A stretch of 64,000 nt of DNA from G965229615 sp965229615 (lineage in GTDB: Bacteria; Pseudomonadota; Alphaproteobacteria; Rickettsiales; Midichloriaceae), in contig OZ245890.1 of assembly GCA_965229615.1 (NCBI GenBank), positions 992,001 to 1,056,000 of the forward strand, written 5' to 3'. The position numbers were made by a program, and so were the translations under genes. The first letter of the stretch is position 1, and each line of letters starts with the position of its first letter. Shown piece by piece: positions 34,781 through 45,012 of this stretch. The notes beneath the pieces are model-generated. The model saw only the letters and a list, made by a program, of their open reading frames with translations, had not been told where the DNA came from and searched no databases.

Positions 34781-36322
34781 TTATTGATTAATTGTGTTAA
34801 TGTTGATAAGTTTTGTAATGACTTCCAGTGGTGCGCTTGGTGCAATAATGAAAAATACATTTATAATACAACAAACTGTTAATATCATTGACATGACTTT
34901 ACTACTATCAAGTAATAATGAATCCAGTGGAACATTTGCATGAACTGTTGAGGAGAAATACATGTTTTTTACTATACGTATATAATAAAAACTACTCAGT
35001 ACAGCCGCAATTACAAACAATACAGCCAGCATATGCATGTCACTGGCAATAATGCTGTTTAGAATATAAAACTTACCGAAAAAACCAGCAAATGGTGGCA
35101 ATCCTATCATTGATAACATAATGACAGTAAAGCTTGCAGCAATATAGGGATATTTTTTTGGAAGTATTGCTATGTCATCTAATGAAATACATCTTATCTC
35201 ATCTATCTCATTGGATGTTTGAGTTTTTGATCTATATAATAACACTACAACTCCAAGTATTGGTATAAACATAGTGACAGAGTATAATACTATATATAGT
35301 AAACCGCTGCTTAATCCATTCGATTCAAGTGTCGATACCGCTGCAACCGTAAATCCAATATTACCTATTGTACTGTACGCAAGCATTCTACGCAAATCCT
35401 TCTGTGCTATTGCTCCAAATGCTCCAATAAACATTGATAACACTGCTGTTGCACAGAGAATTGGTTGTAGATATAAATGTATAATATGTAGTGTTGAATA
35501 TATCATCCGCACAAAAAGCCCAACAATTGCAACTTTCGATACACTACCAATGAAAATGGCTGTATGCCACGGTGCACCATTGTAAACATCAGGTGTCCAT
35601 GCATGAAATGGTGCTGCAGACATTTTAAATAAAAACCCACTCACAACCATCATTAAACCAAATATGAACAATATTGGTAACGTGCTTGTATTGATGCAAT
35701 AACTACCTATTGTTTCAAATGTGAAGGATCCTGTGCATCCAGTAATAATACTAGTTCCAAATAAAAACACGCAACTTGCAACACTACTCAGTATAAAATA
35801 TTTCAATCCAGCTTCAGATGAGGTTTTCCTTTCCAAATCTGATGATATACAAATATACATTGTAATCGATGATAACTCCATACTCAAATACATCGTTAAT
35901 AGATCATTACTTGCAGTCATTAACATCAATGCGCCCGTCGATATTACAAGTAATACCGGTATCTCAAATTGGGTTGTATTGTTCTTATTAGCAATAAAAA
36001 GCAACATACATAGGATTGCAGCTACTAAAAGACATATTCTCAAATAATTCACAAGTAGGTCGCTCTTTATTGCACCACCAAATGGTTCAATGTTTTGTAT
36101 CAGGCCATCATTGAACGATGGTACTAGAGTGCAATTAAAAAACATCTCATTCATCAAGTAAAATGTACTTACTAACAAACCTATGATCACAATAACAGTA
36201 ACATGTGTGACTGTGTTATTTTTCTTAAAAACACCATATAACAAACCTATTATGCCACTCAAGAACAGAATAATTTCTGGCACTATATATCTTATACCTA
36301 AAATAATTTGATACTGATCCAT
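34781..36322 (-). CDS. nuoN: NADH-quinone oxidoreductase subunit N
   Basis: NuoN is one of the three antiporter-like proton-pumping subunits of complex I. The 513-residue protein has about 14 membrane segments. The proton-channel lysine regions are FKMSAAPFHAWTPDVYNGAP and DLRRMLAYSTIGNIG. LSMIGLPPFAGFFGKFYIL is the late broken-helix region. It is the last gene of the minus-strand nuoJ-K-L-M-N run, 38 bases after nuoM. Confidence 0.95.
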   Translation of the reverse strand: MDQYQIILGIRYIVPEIILFLSGIIGLLYGVFKKNNTVTHVTVIVIIGLLVSTFYLMNEMFFNCTLVPSFNDGLIQNIEPFGGAIKSDLLVNYLRICLLVAAILCMLLFIANKNNTTQFEIPVLLVISTGALMLMTASNDLLTMYLSMELSSITMYICISSDLERKTSSEAGLKYFILSSVASCVFLFGTSIITGCTGSFTFETIGSYCINTSTLPILFIFGLMMVVSGFLFKMSAAPFHAWTPDVYNGAPWHTAIFIGSVSKVAIVGLFVRMIYSTLHIIHLYLQPILCATAVLSMFIGAFGAIAQKDLRRMLAYSTIGNIGFTVAAVSTLESNGLSSGLLYIVLYSVTMFIPILGVVVLLYRSKTQTSNEIDEIRCISLDDIAILPKKYPYIAASFTVIMLSMIGLPPFAGFFGKFYILNSIIASDMHMLAVLFVIAAVLSSFYYIRIVKNMYFSSTVHANVPLDSLLLDSSKVMSMILTVCCIINVFFIIAPSAPLEVITKLININTINQ

Positions 36323-36360
36323 CTAAAAAACTATTTTTCTATTATATATAATCTGTTCTC

Positions 36361-37932
36361 TCATGCATTTGATAAATTATAGAATAGTCCGAAATATTGA
36401 GATGAATGATCGATCGTCTGCGTCACAATACTTGGATATAAACCAAGCACAATAGTAAGGCTTGTCAATATGAAAAAGATCAACTTCTCACGACACGACA
36501 AATCAGCTAAAAACTTGGTATTGTTGTTCACATCATGCAACATTACCTTACCATATAGTTTTAACATGTATAAAGCACCAAGAACTACACCAGAACACAT
36601 CATGACACCATATAATCTATATTTAGAAAAGCTTGCTACAATTGTTATAAACTCACCAACAAAACCTGATGTTCCAGGTAATCCAATTGATCCCAATAGT
36701 AATATCATGAAAAAGATAGCAAGATATGGCATTCTTTTCGCAACACCACTGTACCACTTTATTTGCCTTGTATGTGTTCTTTCGTACAAAGCACCAACAA
36801 CAAAAAACAAACCGGGGGATATTATACCATGACTTATCATTTGCATAACAGCACCATTCATACCATCCTGTGTGCCAGAGAAGATTCCAGCTGTAACATA
36901 TCCCATATGTGCAACTGAGGAATATGCAATGAGTTTCTTCATATCTGTCTGCACAAGAGCAACCATTGATGTGTAAACTATGCTTATTATGCTTAGAACA
37001 ATCACAACATCTGCAAACCTTGCTGAAAGCTCAGGAAATGGATCAATTAATAGTCTTAACATTCCATATCCACCCATTTTTAGTAAAACACCTGCTAGGA
37101 TCATTGATCCACCAGTTGGAGCCTGTACATGTGCATATGGCAACCATGTATGAAATGGCCACATTGGCAGCTTTATTGCAAGTCCTATAAAGATAAACCA
37201 CCACAGCCATACTTCATTTTGCCAATGTTGTTGGCGTATGAAACTGCCAAGTGTCATCATGTTAGATAAACCATTCATACATATTGTACAAGTTGTGTTA
37301 TCAGTCGGTATACAAGTCTGCATCATAATATACACAGTTGCTATGAACATGAAAACAGAGCCACAGAATGTGTACAGAAAAAACTTATAAGTAGCATATA
37401 TCTTATTTTTACCACCCCATATACCTATAATAAAAAATAATGGTATTAGAACTGCTTCAAAGAATATGTAAAACATCAATAGACTCATTGAAACGAAAAA
37501 ACCTACTAAAATTGATTCAATGATGAGAAAAAGTGATACATATAGCACTATTTTTTCACTTATGTAATTCCAGCTTGCCAACAGGCATATTGGTGTCAAT
37601 ATAACAGTAAGCATTAGAAATTGTAACGATATACCGTCAATGCCGACAATATATTGGATTTCCATTGTTTGACCAATCGATATCCAATCATATTTTTCTA
37701 CAAACTGCATCCATTCATTATCTTGGAAATTATACCATACTATCACTGCTATTATCAGTTCAACAACTGAGATGGCCAGGGCAAAGAACTTTGCTGCTGT
37801 TGCAAAGCAGCTCAGATGTAGGCGATTTGTTATTGCACCTATACTGAACAAAAACAATGCTGATAATACAGGTAATAGTATAAGCAATGAAAGTACTGGA
37901 AACTCTAACAGAGTATTTGTGTGAGCTATCAT
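36361..37932 (-). CDS. nuoM: NADH-quinone oxidoreductase subunit M
   Basis: NuoM is an antiporter-like proton-pumping subunit. The 523-residue protein has the marks of the family: VGIDGISLQFLMLTVILTP, FFEAVLIPLFFIIGIWG with the essential Glu, KLPMWPFHTWLPYAHVQAPT, and DMKKLIAYSSVAHMG. LGSIGLPGTSGFVGEF ends the conserved core. It lies 19 bases after nuoL. Confidence 0.96.
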   Translation of the reverse strand: MIAHTNTLLEFPVLSLLILLPVLSALFLFSIGAITNRLHLSCFATAAKFFALAISVVELIIAVIVWYNFQDNEWMQFVEKYDWISIGQTMEIQYIVGIDGISLQFLMLTVILTPICLLASWNYISEKIVLYVSLFLIIESILVGFFVSMSLLMFYIFFEAVLIPLFFIIGIWGGKNKIYATYKFFLYTFCGSVFMFIATVYIMMQTCIPTDNTTCTICMNGLSNMMTLGSFIRQQHWQNEVWLWWFIFIGLAIKLPMWPFHTWLPYAHVQAPTGGSMILAGVLLKMGGYGMLRLLIDPFPELSARFADVVIVLSIISIVYTSMVALVQTDMKKLIAYSSVAHMGYVTAGIFSGTQDGMNGAVMQMISHGIISPGLFFVVGALYERTHTRQIKWYSGVAKRMPYLAIFFMILLLGSIGLPGTSGFVGEFITIVASFSKYRLYGVMMCSGVVLGALYMLKLYGKVMLHDVNNNTKFLADLSCREKLIFFILTSLTIVLGLYPSIVTQTIDHSSQYFGLFYNLSNA

Positions 37933-37951
37933 ATCAGATTATATTATTTGT

Positions 37952-40000
37952 CTAGTACTTTTTATATTTCTTGATGAATGGTATAGATGTTATACATACA
38001 ATTATTCCACCATATAATATATTCCAAAATGTTATATTCGGAACAAGTCCAACACTATCTAACAACAAACCATAGAAAAACATCGAGATGATAAAAAGAC
38101 TCATCATAGCATAGTGTTGAACATTGCCAGTATGCATTTTGCTAATGTTCACAACACAACATTGCACTGCACCAATCAATAGTGCAAGCATGCCATCAAT
38201 AATCTTATTATCTATACACTTCCACATTAGCAGGCTACTTTTTCTTATCGGATTGACAAATATATACTGATATATTACATCAAAATAGTAAGCCTTTTGT
38301 AAAGGTCTTTTAATGCAGTTCACATTGAGTGCAATGTGTATTTTTGTTGAGTAAACAACATGTGCGAAGATTATACCAAGTATCCCTAATGTCATTGGCA
38401 ACCATTCGTATAATATGTTGCCAGCATCACCTGCATCAGGATGCCAGTGTTGTGCTGCAACAAATATACTTCCATGCCAAAATTTCATACTGTGATCAAC
38501 AACACCAAGCCATTGACCAATAAGACCTGCAGACACTGCTCCAACCGCTAGCACCGCCAAGGGCATCAACATTGTAATGTCTGACTCATGTGGGTGATGA
38601 TATGGATTGACAGCTGGTCTTTCAAATACCAGTATGATGAGTCTCCATGAATAGAATGCAGTGAGTAATGCAACTATTAACCCTGTATAATAGGCGAAGT
38701 TTCCATACATCGTTGCAGCAACCCTGGTTCCCTCCAAAATTGCATCCTTTGAGTAAAATCCCGCGAATGGAAATATACCAGTCAATGCAAGTGATCCGAT
38801 TAACATCATTGCATATGTGAATTGCATATACTTTCTTACTCCACCCATTTTGTGTACATTCTGTTCGCCATTCATACCATGAATCACACTACCGGCACTG
38901 AGAAATAGCAATGCCTTGAAAAAACCATGAGTGAATAGATGGAAGATACCTTGACCGTAGGCTGATACACCGCATGCGAAAAACATATATCCAAGCTGAC
39001 TACAAGTGGAATAAGCTATGATTTTCTTGATATCACTTTGTACTAGTGCAACGGTTGCTGCAAACATTGCTGTCAGCGCACCAACAACGGTAATAGCATT
39101 TAAAGTTATTTCAGACTGTTCAAAGAGTGGAGAGCACCTTGCCACAAGAAAAACACCGGCTGTAACCATTGTTGCAGCATGTATTAAGGCTGATACTGGT
39201 GTTGGACCTTCCATTGCATCAGGTAGCCATACATGTAGTAATAGTTGTGCTGATTTACCCATGCATCCAATGAACAGCAGACCACATATTATATCAACTG
39301 CATTTAAATTAATGCCCAACAGATGATATTGCACGCTATGTAGAACATTTGCAATATTGTTATGATTTAACACAGAAGAAAATTCTACACTTCCAAAACT
39401 CACTAGCATCATTGCCATACCAAGTACCAACCCAACATCACCAACTCTGTTGACTATAAAAGCCTTCATTGCTGCCTTGTTTGCCTTCCTCTTATGATAC
39501 CAAAAACCTATTAAAAGATATGAACATAGACCAACACCTTCCCATCCTATGAACATCTGCAAAAAGTTATCAGATAGCACTAACAGCAACATGAAAAAAG
39601 TGAACAATGACAGATAAGAAATGAATTTTTCTTGGTGTTGATCATCAGACATATATCCAATTGAATATATATGCACTAATGCTGAAACATTTAATACTAG
39701 TATGCACATTATACCTGAAAGCATATCCATATATATCACGAGATTTGCATGAATATGTGCAACATTTAACCACTCCCATAATGGAAGTGTGATGGAGCAA
39801 GCATTAGATGAATTGATGCTCTGATAGAAATTACAAAACATCACATCGATTGATAGTGCTGCGGCACATATCATCACAACACATACATACAAAACATATT
39901 TTGTTGGAATTCTATCTTTCAAGGAATTTGCTGTTAGAAAACTCAACAGTGGTAGCACTAATGACACATATGCTAGGATGGAAATCAAATCATTTTGCAT
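37952..40000 (-). CDS. nuoL: NADH-quinone oxidoreductase subunit L
   Basis: NuoL is the distal proton-pumping subunit with the long lateral helix. The 682-residue protein shows FIGWEGVGLCSYLLIGFWY, AFIVNRVGDVGLVLG, QLLLHVWLPDAMEGPTPVSA and DIKKIIAYSTCSQLGYM. The long C-terminal region includes YYFDVIYQYIFVNP, typical of the lateral arm. It is separated from nuoK by an inserted GNAT gene. Confidence 0.96.
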   Translation of the reverse strand: MQNDLISILAYVSLVLPLLSFLTANSLKDRIPTKYVLYVCVVMICAAALSIDVMFCNFYQSINSSNACSITLPLWEWLNVAHIHANLVIYMDMLSGIMCILVLNVSALVHIYSIGYMSDDQHQEKFISYLSLFTFFMLLLVLSDNFLQMFIGWEGVGLCSYLLIGFWYHKRKANKAAMKAFIVNRVGDVGLVLGMAMMLVSFGSVEFSSVLNHNNIANVLHSVQYHLLGINLNAVDIICGLLFIGCMGKSAQLLLHVWLPDAMEGPTPVSALIHAATMVTAGVFLVARCSPLFEQSEITLNAITVVGALTAMFAATVALVQSDIKKIIAYSTCSQLGYMFFACGVSAYGQGIFHLFTHGFFKALLFLSAGSVIHGMNGEQNVHKMGGVRKYMQFTYAMMLIGSLALTGIFPFAGFYSKDAILEGTRVAATMYGNFAYYTGLIVALLTAFYSWRLIILVFERPAVNPYHHPHESDITMLMPLAVLAVGAVSAGLIGQWLGVVDHSMKFWHGSIFVAAQHWHPDAGDAGNILYEWLPMTLGILGIIFAHVVYSTKIHIALNVNCIKRPLQKAYYFDVIYQYIFVNPIRKSSLLMWKCIDNKIIDGMLALLIGAVQCCVVNISKMHTGNVQHYAMMSLFIISMFFYGLLLDSVGLVPNITFWNILYGGIIVCITSIPFIKKYKKY

Positions 40001-40067
40001 TGTTTGTATGCTTTTGTGTTGATGTTATGTTTTAATAGTGGTGCTTTCAAGCTAGTTTGAGGATATA

Positions 40068-40565
40068 TTATGTATCAAAGCTAAAGATATATCGCTGCGG
40101 CTGGTACGTATCATAGTCTATAGCTACCATACCCTCCTTGTATTCACTTGTAAAACCAGATATTGTTTTGCGCCAAAACACTAATGCTCCCTTCAATTCA
40201 GGTATAACAGATACTTCCCATCTGCCTGGATACATCTGCCATATTTTGTGAGCAATCTTTTCGCCGATCCCATGTCTCTGAAATTTTGCAATGATGAAAA
40301 ACTCTCCGATGTTATATTGTGTTTCAGGAGATATGCAAATATCATTAAGTAATACGAAACCAGCTAATTCTTCATTAACCTTCACTAAAAACGCTTTTCT
40401 CGTCGGATCTATGAAATAACTTTTGTAATCAAAATGCATATGAAAGTTATTAGCTATTAATGCCTTTGCAAGGCCTTCATATTCCCTTGATATATCATAT
40501 GCATAGAATTGTGCCATGTTTTGTATTACAGGATAATCTTCAAGTGTTGCTCTGATAATTTGCAT
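40068..40565 (-). CDS. GNAT acetyltransferase inserted in the nuo operon
   Basis: From the ATG at 40565 the 165-residue product begins QIIRATLEDYPVIQNMAQFY. It has LAGFVLLNDICISPETQYN, the acetyl-CoA loop FQRHGIGEKIAHKIW, and ends VFWRKTISGFTSEYKEG. This fits the GNAT group often annotated as predicted acetyltransferases. An earlier start would run into nuoK; this one begins 4 bases after the nuoK stop codon. It sits between nuoK and nuoL, which are normally adjacent, and should be co-transcribed with them. Confidence 0.85.
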   Translation of the reverse strand: MQIIRATLEDYPVIQNMAQFYAYDISREYEGLAKALIANNFHMHFDYKSYFIDPTRKAFLVKVNEELAGFVLLNDICISPETQYNIGEFFIIAKFQRHGIGEKIAHKIWQMYPGRWEVSVIPELKGALVFWRKTISGFTSEYKEGMVAIDYDTYQPQRYIFSFDT

Positions 40566-40569
40566 TCTG

Positions 40570-40887
40570 TCACCCATGTAAATCAGTTGCATTGCTAATT
40601 TCTATGTTATCTCTTTGCTTGAAAAATAACACTAGTATGGCGAGACCTATTGCTGCTTCAGCTGCAGCAACTGTCAAAATGAAAATACTGAATATCTGAC
40701 CTGATATGTCATTGAGATATACACTAACACTGACTATGTTAATATTCACAGCCAATAGCATCAGTTCTATTGACATTAATATTCCTATAATATTCTGTCT
40801 GTTAAGAAACATACCGCAGCTACCTATCACGAAAAGCAATGCTGCAACCAACATGTAATGATATATTGTTATTGTTTCCATAAGCAT
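40570..40887 (-). CDS. nuoK: NADH-quinone oxidoreductase subunit K
   Basis: The 105-residue protein has the three membrane segments of NuoK. The essential glutamates are in GILMSIELMLLAVNINIV and AAAEAAIGLAILVLFF. It forms part of the quinone-coupling and proton-transfer path between the hydrophilic arm and the pumps. It lies 27 bases after nuoJ. Confidence 0.95.
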   Translation of the reverse strand: MLMETITIYHYMLVAALLFVIGSCGMFLNRQNIIGILMSIELMLLAVNINIVSVSVYLNDISGQIFSIFILTVAAAEAAIGLAILVLFFKQRDNIEISNATDLHG

Positions 40888-40914
40888 TGAAAAATTTTCC
40901 AGACAATATTTTAT

Positions 40915-41541
40915 TTATATCTCCACTCCCTCACCACTCTTTTTCTGTACCAATGTTAATCTTGTTTTTGGATCAACTGTAATCTGATCCCAAAGATTTT
41001 GTTTTTTCATATTGTGTTGTTTTGATCTTTTAGATAGTGTTATTACACCAATCAGAGCAACAAGCAGTATCATTCCAGCAAGTTGGAACTGTAGAAAGTA
41101 CCTTGTATATAGCACCATACCAATGTGTTGTGCATTGGTCATATTTGTTGTTGTTGTATCACTTGTGTTTGTTGCAGACAATCTCTCATTGTCTAATAAT
41201 ACAATATCAGAATCTAGCAAATATATACTGCTAATAACTGCAGAGGCAAAGGCAAGAAACAATGGTATTGTTATTATTGTAAGACGTTTAGAGTGCATCT
41301 GCATTTCAGTACTCAATGTCATTACAATGAAGAGGAACAATATTACGACAGCTCCAACATATACTATCACTAGAGTGGCAGCAATATACTCAGCACCGGA
41401 TATCAATATCAAACCAGCACTGTTAAAAAAACAAAACATAAGAGCAAGTGCTGACCTGACAGGGTTTTTAGTAAAAATAACCAACGTACCACCAAAAAGA
41501 GCCATTAAGGCGAATCCATAAAATGTAAGTGCTGCTATCAT
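40915..41541 (-). CDS. nuoJ: NADH-quinone oxidoreductase subunit J
   Basis: The 208-residue protein has five membrane segments, with NPVRSALALMFCFFNSAGLI, GAEYIAATLVIVYVGAVVIL and FLFIVMTL as the conserved NuoJ core. The C-terminal tail is polar. It is the first gene of the nuoJKLMN run; nuoA to nuoI are not upstream, where adk is found instead. Confidence 0.94.
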   Translation of the reverse strand: MIAALTFYGFALMALFGGTLVIFTKNPVRSALALMFCFFNSAGLILISGAEYIAATLVIVYVGAVVILFLFIVMTLSTEMQMHSKRLTIITIPLFLAFASAVISSIYLLDSDIVLLDNERLSATNTSDTTTTNMTNAQHIGMVLYTRYFLQFQLAGMILLVALIGVITLSKRSKQHNMKKQNLWDQITVDPKTRLTLVQKKSGEGVEI

Positions 41542-41641
41542 TATGTGGGTTCATGTGGTTGAAAACACTTAGTTTCCTACTGTAACATAGTTTGGATACA
41601 TTGTAACCATAAATGCAATCGGAATTGAAGTGTTAGCATCT

Positions 41642-42325
41642 CTAATAACTATCTAGATGTTCACATATTTCTGAAAAAAGTTTTTCAACACTTTTATCAC
41701 CATCAAAACTTTTAAATATCCATTTATAATTATTATGCTGATTCATATCAGAATAGTATGATATAAGTGGCCTTGTCTCATACTCATACACAGTCATACG
41801 TTTTTTTATAACGTCCATGTTATCATCTGTTCTATATGTGAATTTTGTACTCCCACAGACGTCACACACATCTTCCTTTTTTGGTAACAGAAAAAATTTG
41901 TTATAAGCATGGTGACAGTGACTACATGTAAATCTACCACTCAATCTTTTTACAAGGATTTGTGTGTCAATATTAATATCTATTACAAAGTGTTTTATAC
42001 CATCATCTTTTGAGTTTTCTGGCAGTATTGCATCCATCAATTTGGCCTGTTCCAAGCTCCGTGGAAAACCATCAAGTATAAAGCCATTAACACAGTCATT
42101 TTGATGTAGTCTTTGTGACAGTAATTTTCCTATCAAGTGGTTTCCTACAAGAATACCTGTATCGATAGATTTTTTTATCTCATAATGAATTGGATCATCC
42201 GTGTTAGCTCCTGCTTGTCTCAGCATTGCACCGGTTGACACAGATGGAATATTATATTTTTCACTGATGAGTGCAGCCTGTGTTCCCTTACCAACACCTG
42301 GTGCACCTAAAAGAATCATTCGCAT
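41642..42325 (-). CDS. adk: Adenylate kinase with zinc-binding lid
   Basis: Adk interconverts AMP, ADP and ATP. The 227-residue long-form enzyme has the P-loop GAPGVGKGTQA, the NMP site STGAMLRQ and FILDGFPRSLEQAK. The lid carries two Cys pairs, CSHC and CDVC, as in the zinc-binding adenylate kinases. It follows secY by 118 bases on the same strand, keeping the ancestral secY-adk order, but the ribosomal protein genes normally around this pair are absent. Confidence 0.95.
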   Translation of the reverse strand: MRMILLGAPGVGKGTQAALISEKYNIPSVSTGAMLRQAGANTDDPIHYEIKKSIDTGILVGNHLIGKLLSQRLHQNDCVNGFILDGFPRSLEQAKLMDAILPENSKDDGIKHFVIDINIDTQILVKRLSGRFTCSHCHHAYNKFFLLPKKEDVCDVCGSTKFTYRTDDNMDVIKKRMTVYEYETRPLISYYSDMNQHNNYKWIFKSFDGDKSVEKLFSEICEHLDSY

Positions 42326-42443
42326 TTTCTTTTTGACTCATATAACGTCATCACATCGCATAATGCGCCAATTCTACAAAGAAGTGAGAGAAAATACAAT
42401 ATCTTTATGGTGGGTTTGTGTAACAGCGGTTATACGAAATTGA

Positions 42444-43772
42444 TTATTTTTTCTTATTAAGCATTAACATGTTGTTTTTCATCATACCACTATATTGTGT
42501 TGTAAGCATATATGCTTGTATCTGTTGGAAAATATCTATTATCACATTTACCACTATGAGAAGGCTCGTACCACCAAAATACATTGGAATAGCATATTGT
42601 GAAATTAGAATTTCTGGTACAATACATATTAATGAAACATATGCTGCACCTATGCATGTTAACCTAGTCAATATTTGATCTATATACTCAGCTGTAGGTT
42701 TACCAGGTCTTCTGTTTTGTACAATAGCATTTGATTTTCTAAGATTTTCAGCTGTTTCATCAGGATTGAAAATAGCTGACGTATAAAAGAAGCTAAAGAA
42801 AAATATTAGCAAAATATAAAGTAGTATAAATAATAGCTTACCATGCCCTAAATTGAGCATAAGTGTATACACAAATGAATCGGTATCTATATCGCTACTA
42901 GCAAGTGTTATAATTGTTGTAGGAAACAAGAGTAGTGAACTCGCAAAAATCTGTGCCAGTACACCAGAAGTATTAATCTTAAGTGGTAGATATGTATTGT
43001 TTGCGGCGTACATTTTTCTACCAACAACCCTCTTAGGATAGTGAACTGGTATTTTACGAAATGCTCTTTCCATAAATACTATCAGCGAGATTATGCATGT
43101 TGCAGCAAACATAATTGCTATTATTGTAAAAGTCGACAGTGTGCCGGATTTACCCATCTCTAAAAGCGTCGCGACTGCAGATGGCAGACCAGCAACAATA
43201 CCTGTAAATATCAAAAGTGAACTTCCATTGCCAATGCCATATATACTAATTTGATCAGTTAACCACATTACAAATACCGTACCACCAACCATGCTTATCG
43301 TTGCTATGATTCTGAAGATAACACCTTGTGCAATGACAACCTGTACACCGTTGACATCAAGACTTTCAGCACCCACTGCTATGCCATAGCCCTGGAATGT
43401 AGCAAGCACTATTGCTAAATATCTTGTATACTTTGCAATTTTATTTCTTCCTGACTCTCCTTCCTTCTTTATATTACCAAGTTCCTTGAACACCACTGTG
43501 AGCAATTGCATAATGATTGATGCTGTGATATATGGCATGATATTGAGAGCGAATATTGATAGTCTCCCAAGCGCTCCACCAGTGAACATGTTAAAAACAC
43601 CTAGAATACCTGTTGCATTTGCTTCAGCTACCTCTGCCAAAGTGTTGGCATCAACTCCAGGTAATGGTATATATGTACCAAGTCTGAAGATAAGTAGCAT
43701 GGCTACTACAAATAGTATTTTATTTGATAATGTTCTACTTTGCATGTTGGTGTTCTTTGTATGTGATTTCAT
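42444..43772 (-). CDS. secY: Preprotein translocase channel SecY
   Basis: The 442-residue protein has the ten membrane segments of the SecYEG channel: FRLGTYIPLPGVDA at segment 1, GGALGRLSIFALNIMPYITA with the plug and segment 2, ISIYGIGNGSSLLIF, and the cytoplasmic loop IPVHYPKRVVG. FNPDETAENLRKSNA and IPGxRPG-like NRRPGKPTAEYI close it. rplO is not upstream, so it has been separated from the spc ribosomal operon. Confidence 0.96.
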   Translation of the reverse strand: MKSHTKNTNMQSRTLSNKILFVVAMLLIFRLGTYIPLPGVDANTLAEVAEANATGILGVFNMFTGGALGRLSIFALNIMPYITASIIMQLLTVVFKELGNIKKEGESGRNKIAKYTRYLAIVLATFQGYGIAVGAESLDVNGVQVVIAQGVIFRIIATISMVGGTVFVMWLTDQISIYGIGNGSSLLIFTGIVAGLPSAVATLLEMGKSGTLSTFTIIAIMFAATCIISLIVFMERAFRKIPVHYPKRVVGRKMYAANNTYLPLKINTSGVLAQIFASSLLLFPTTIITLASSDIDTDSFVYTLMLNLGHGKLLFILLYILLIFFFSFFYTSAIFNPDETAENLRKSNAIVQNRRPGKPTAEYIDQILTRLTCIGAAYVSLICIVPEILISQYAIPMYFGGTSLLIVVNVIIDIFQQIQAYMLTTQYSGMMKNNMLMLNKKK

Positions 43773-43993
43773 TCATGTAGTATTGCTATACCACTAATTT
43801 CAGTCATATGCCATAATCATATAAAGTGGCATTGATTAGAAGATCAATCCATTAATGAATTTATGCAACACTTTGTATTTAAAGTGATGATGGTATCATT
43901 TTTATCTATATTTTCAAAAAATGGTTATGCTATAACAAATTTGATGAAAAATACATAGTCTTTAATTAAAGAGAGAGAGGGTAGCATCGAAAA

Positions 43994-44893
43994 ATGATCA
44001 CATGCAATCAATGTAAGGTAAGTTTTTTTGTCAATGCTGATGAAATAGGAAGAGGGAGGGTTGTATTCTGTTCAAACTGTCATAATAAGTGGTTAGTGAC
44101 ATCGTCAGATATAGTGATAGTGAGGAACGATATTGATACAAAGCCAATTACAACAATAGAATGTTGTGAACCAAACACTAAAGATACTCATGATTTAGAA
44201 GATGTTAATAATGATGTACCAGTTCAAAGCGAGGGGAAGTTGAATACTGATGATCAGTTGGAAAGCGATTCTTTCGATGAGTGTAGAGTATATAGAACAT
44301 ATAACAGTGAAAGTGATAATCAATATCATGGCTTTAGTACAATAACAAACCATGTTGTGATGGAGAAAAGTCTTGACAAACATAATGCACATAGGGATGT
44401 TAATATCGCAAGACACTTAATTCTAATAACACTATTATTTGATATTGTGTTAATAGGATTTATAGCAGGAATGATCCATATTGTACCAGCAAGTGACATG
44501 CAATCCATCAAGAAATTTTATGAGTTCATCAACTTATACCCTAGAAATACATTCAAACTTGCAGATACAACAATAACACTTATTAAAAATAATGATCAAG
44601 ACAAAAAGAGCAGTATTGATAATAACAAGATGATCATGACGCTCGATCTACAAATAAAAAACAATGCTGGTAAAAGCGATTTACTTAGTGATGTCAAGAT
44701 AGTTATTATGGATGCAAGGCACAACAACCTTGTTGAATCAATTGTTGAACCTAATATCATAGTTAAAACTAAAGATATCGTACCACTCAAGATTAGGTTG
44801 CCTGCAATTGATAAGGAGGCTGAGTATATATCAATATATATCAACGATACTATACAAATTGATCAGAAATATATATTATCAATCATGAAATAA
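43994..44893 (+). CDS. Zinc-ribbon, single-pass membrane protein (MJ0042/DUF3426-like)
   Basis: The 299-residue product opens with a zinc ribbon, CNQC and CSNC within the first 35 residues (ITCNQCKVSFFVNADEIGR), the MJ0042 finger seen in many alpha- and betaproteobacterial membrane proteins. A polar linker follows, then one membrane segment at about 140-165, and a periplasmic beta-rich domain with VKIVIMDARHNNLVESI, as in DUF3426. The function of the family is unknown. An AG-rich run (GAGAGAGAGGG) lies 13-24 bases before the ATG. It stands alone. Confidence 0.72.
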   Translation: MITCNQCKVSFFVNADEIGRGRVVFCSNCHNKWLVTSSDIVIVRNDIDTKPITTIECCEPNTKDTHDLEDVNNDVPVQSEGKLNTDDQLESDSFDECRVYRTYNSESDNQYHGFSTITNHVVMEKSLDKHNAHRDVNIARHLILITLLFDIVLIGFIAGMIHIVPASDMQSIKKFYEFINLYPRNTFKLADTTITLIKNNDQDKKSSIDNNKMIMTLDLQIKNNAGKSDLLSDVKIVIMDARHNNLVESIVEPNIIVKTKDIVPLKIRLPAIDKEAEYISIYINDTIQIDQKYILSIMK

Positions 44894-44943
44894 TAAGCTT
44901 TTATAGTTAATGTTTTTGCTGAATGGTTTGCTTCAATTAGTTA

Positions 44944-44972
44944 TTGACTCTTTTCCTGTAACATTCTACAAT
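44944..44972 (+). promoter_or_regulatory. Near-consensus sigma-70 promoter of the tandem paralogues
   Basis: TTGACT (44944-44949), 17 bases, TACAAT (44967-44972), 40 bases before the ATG of the first paralogue. It is among the best promoter matches in the window. Confidence 0.65.
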
Positions 44973-45012
44973 TTAAAGTAGAACATTGCGTAAAAGATAC
45001 AATTTAAAGAAT

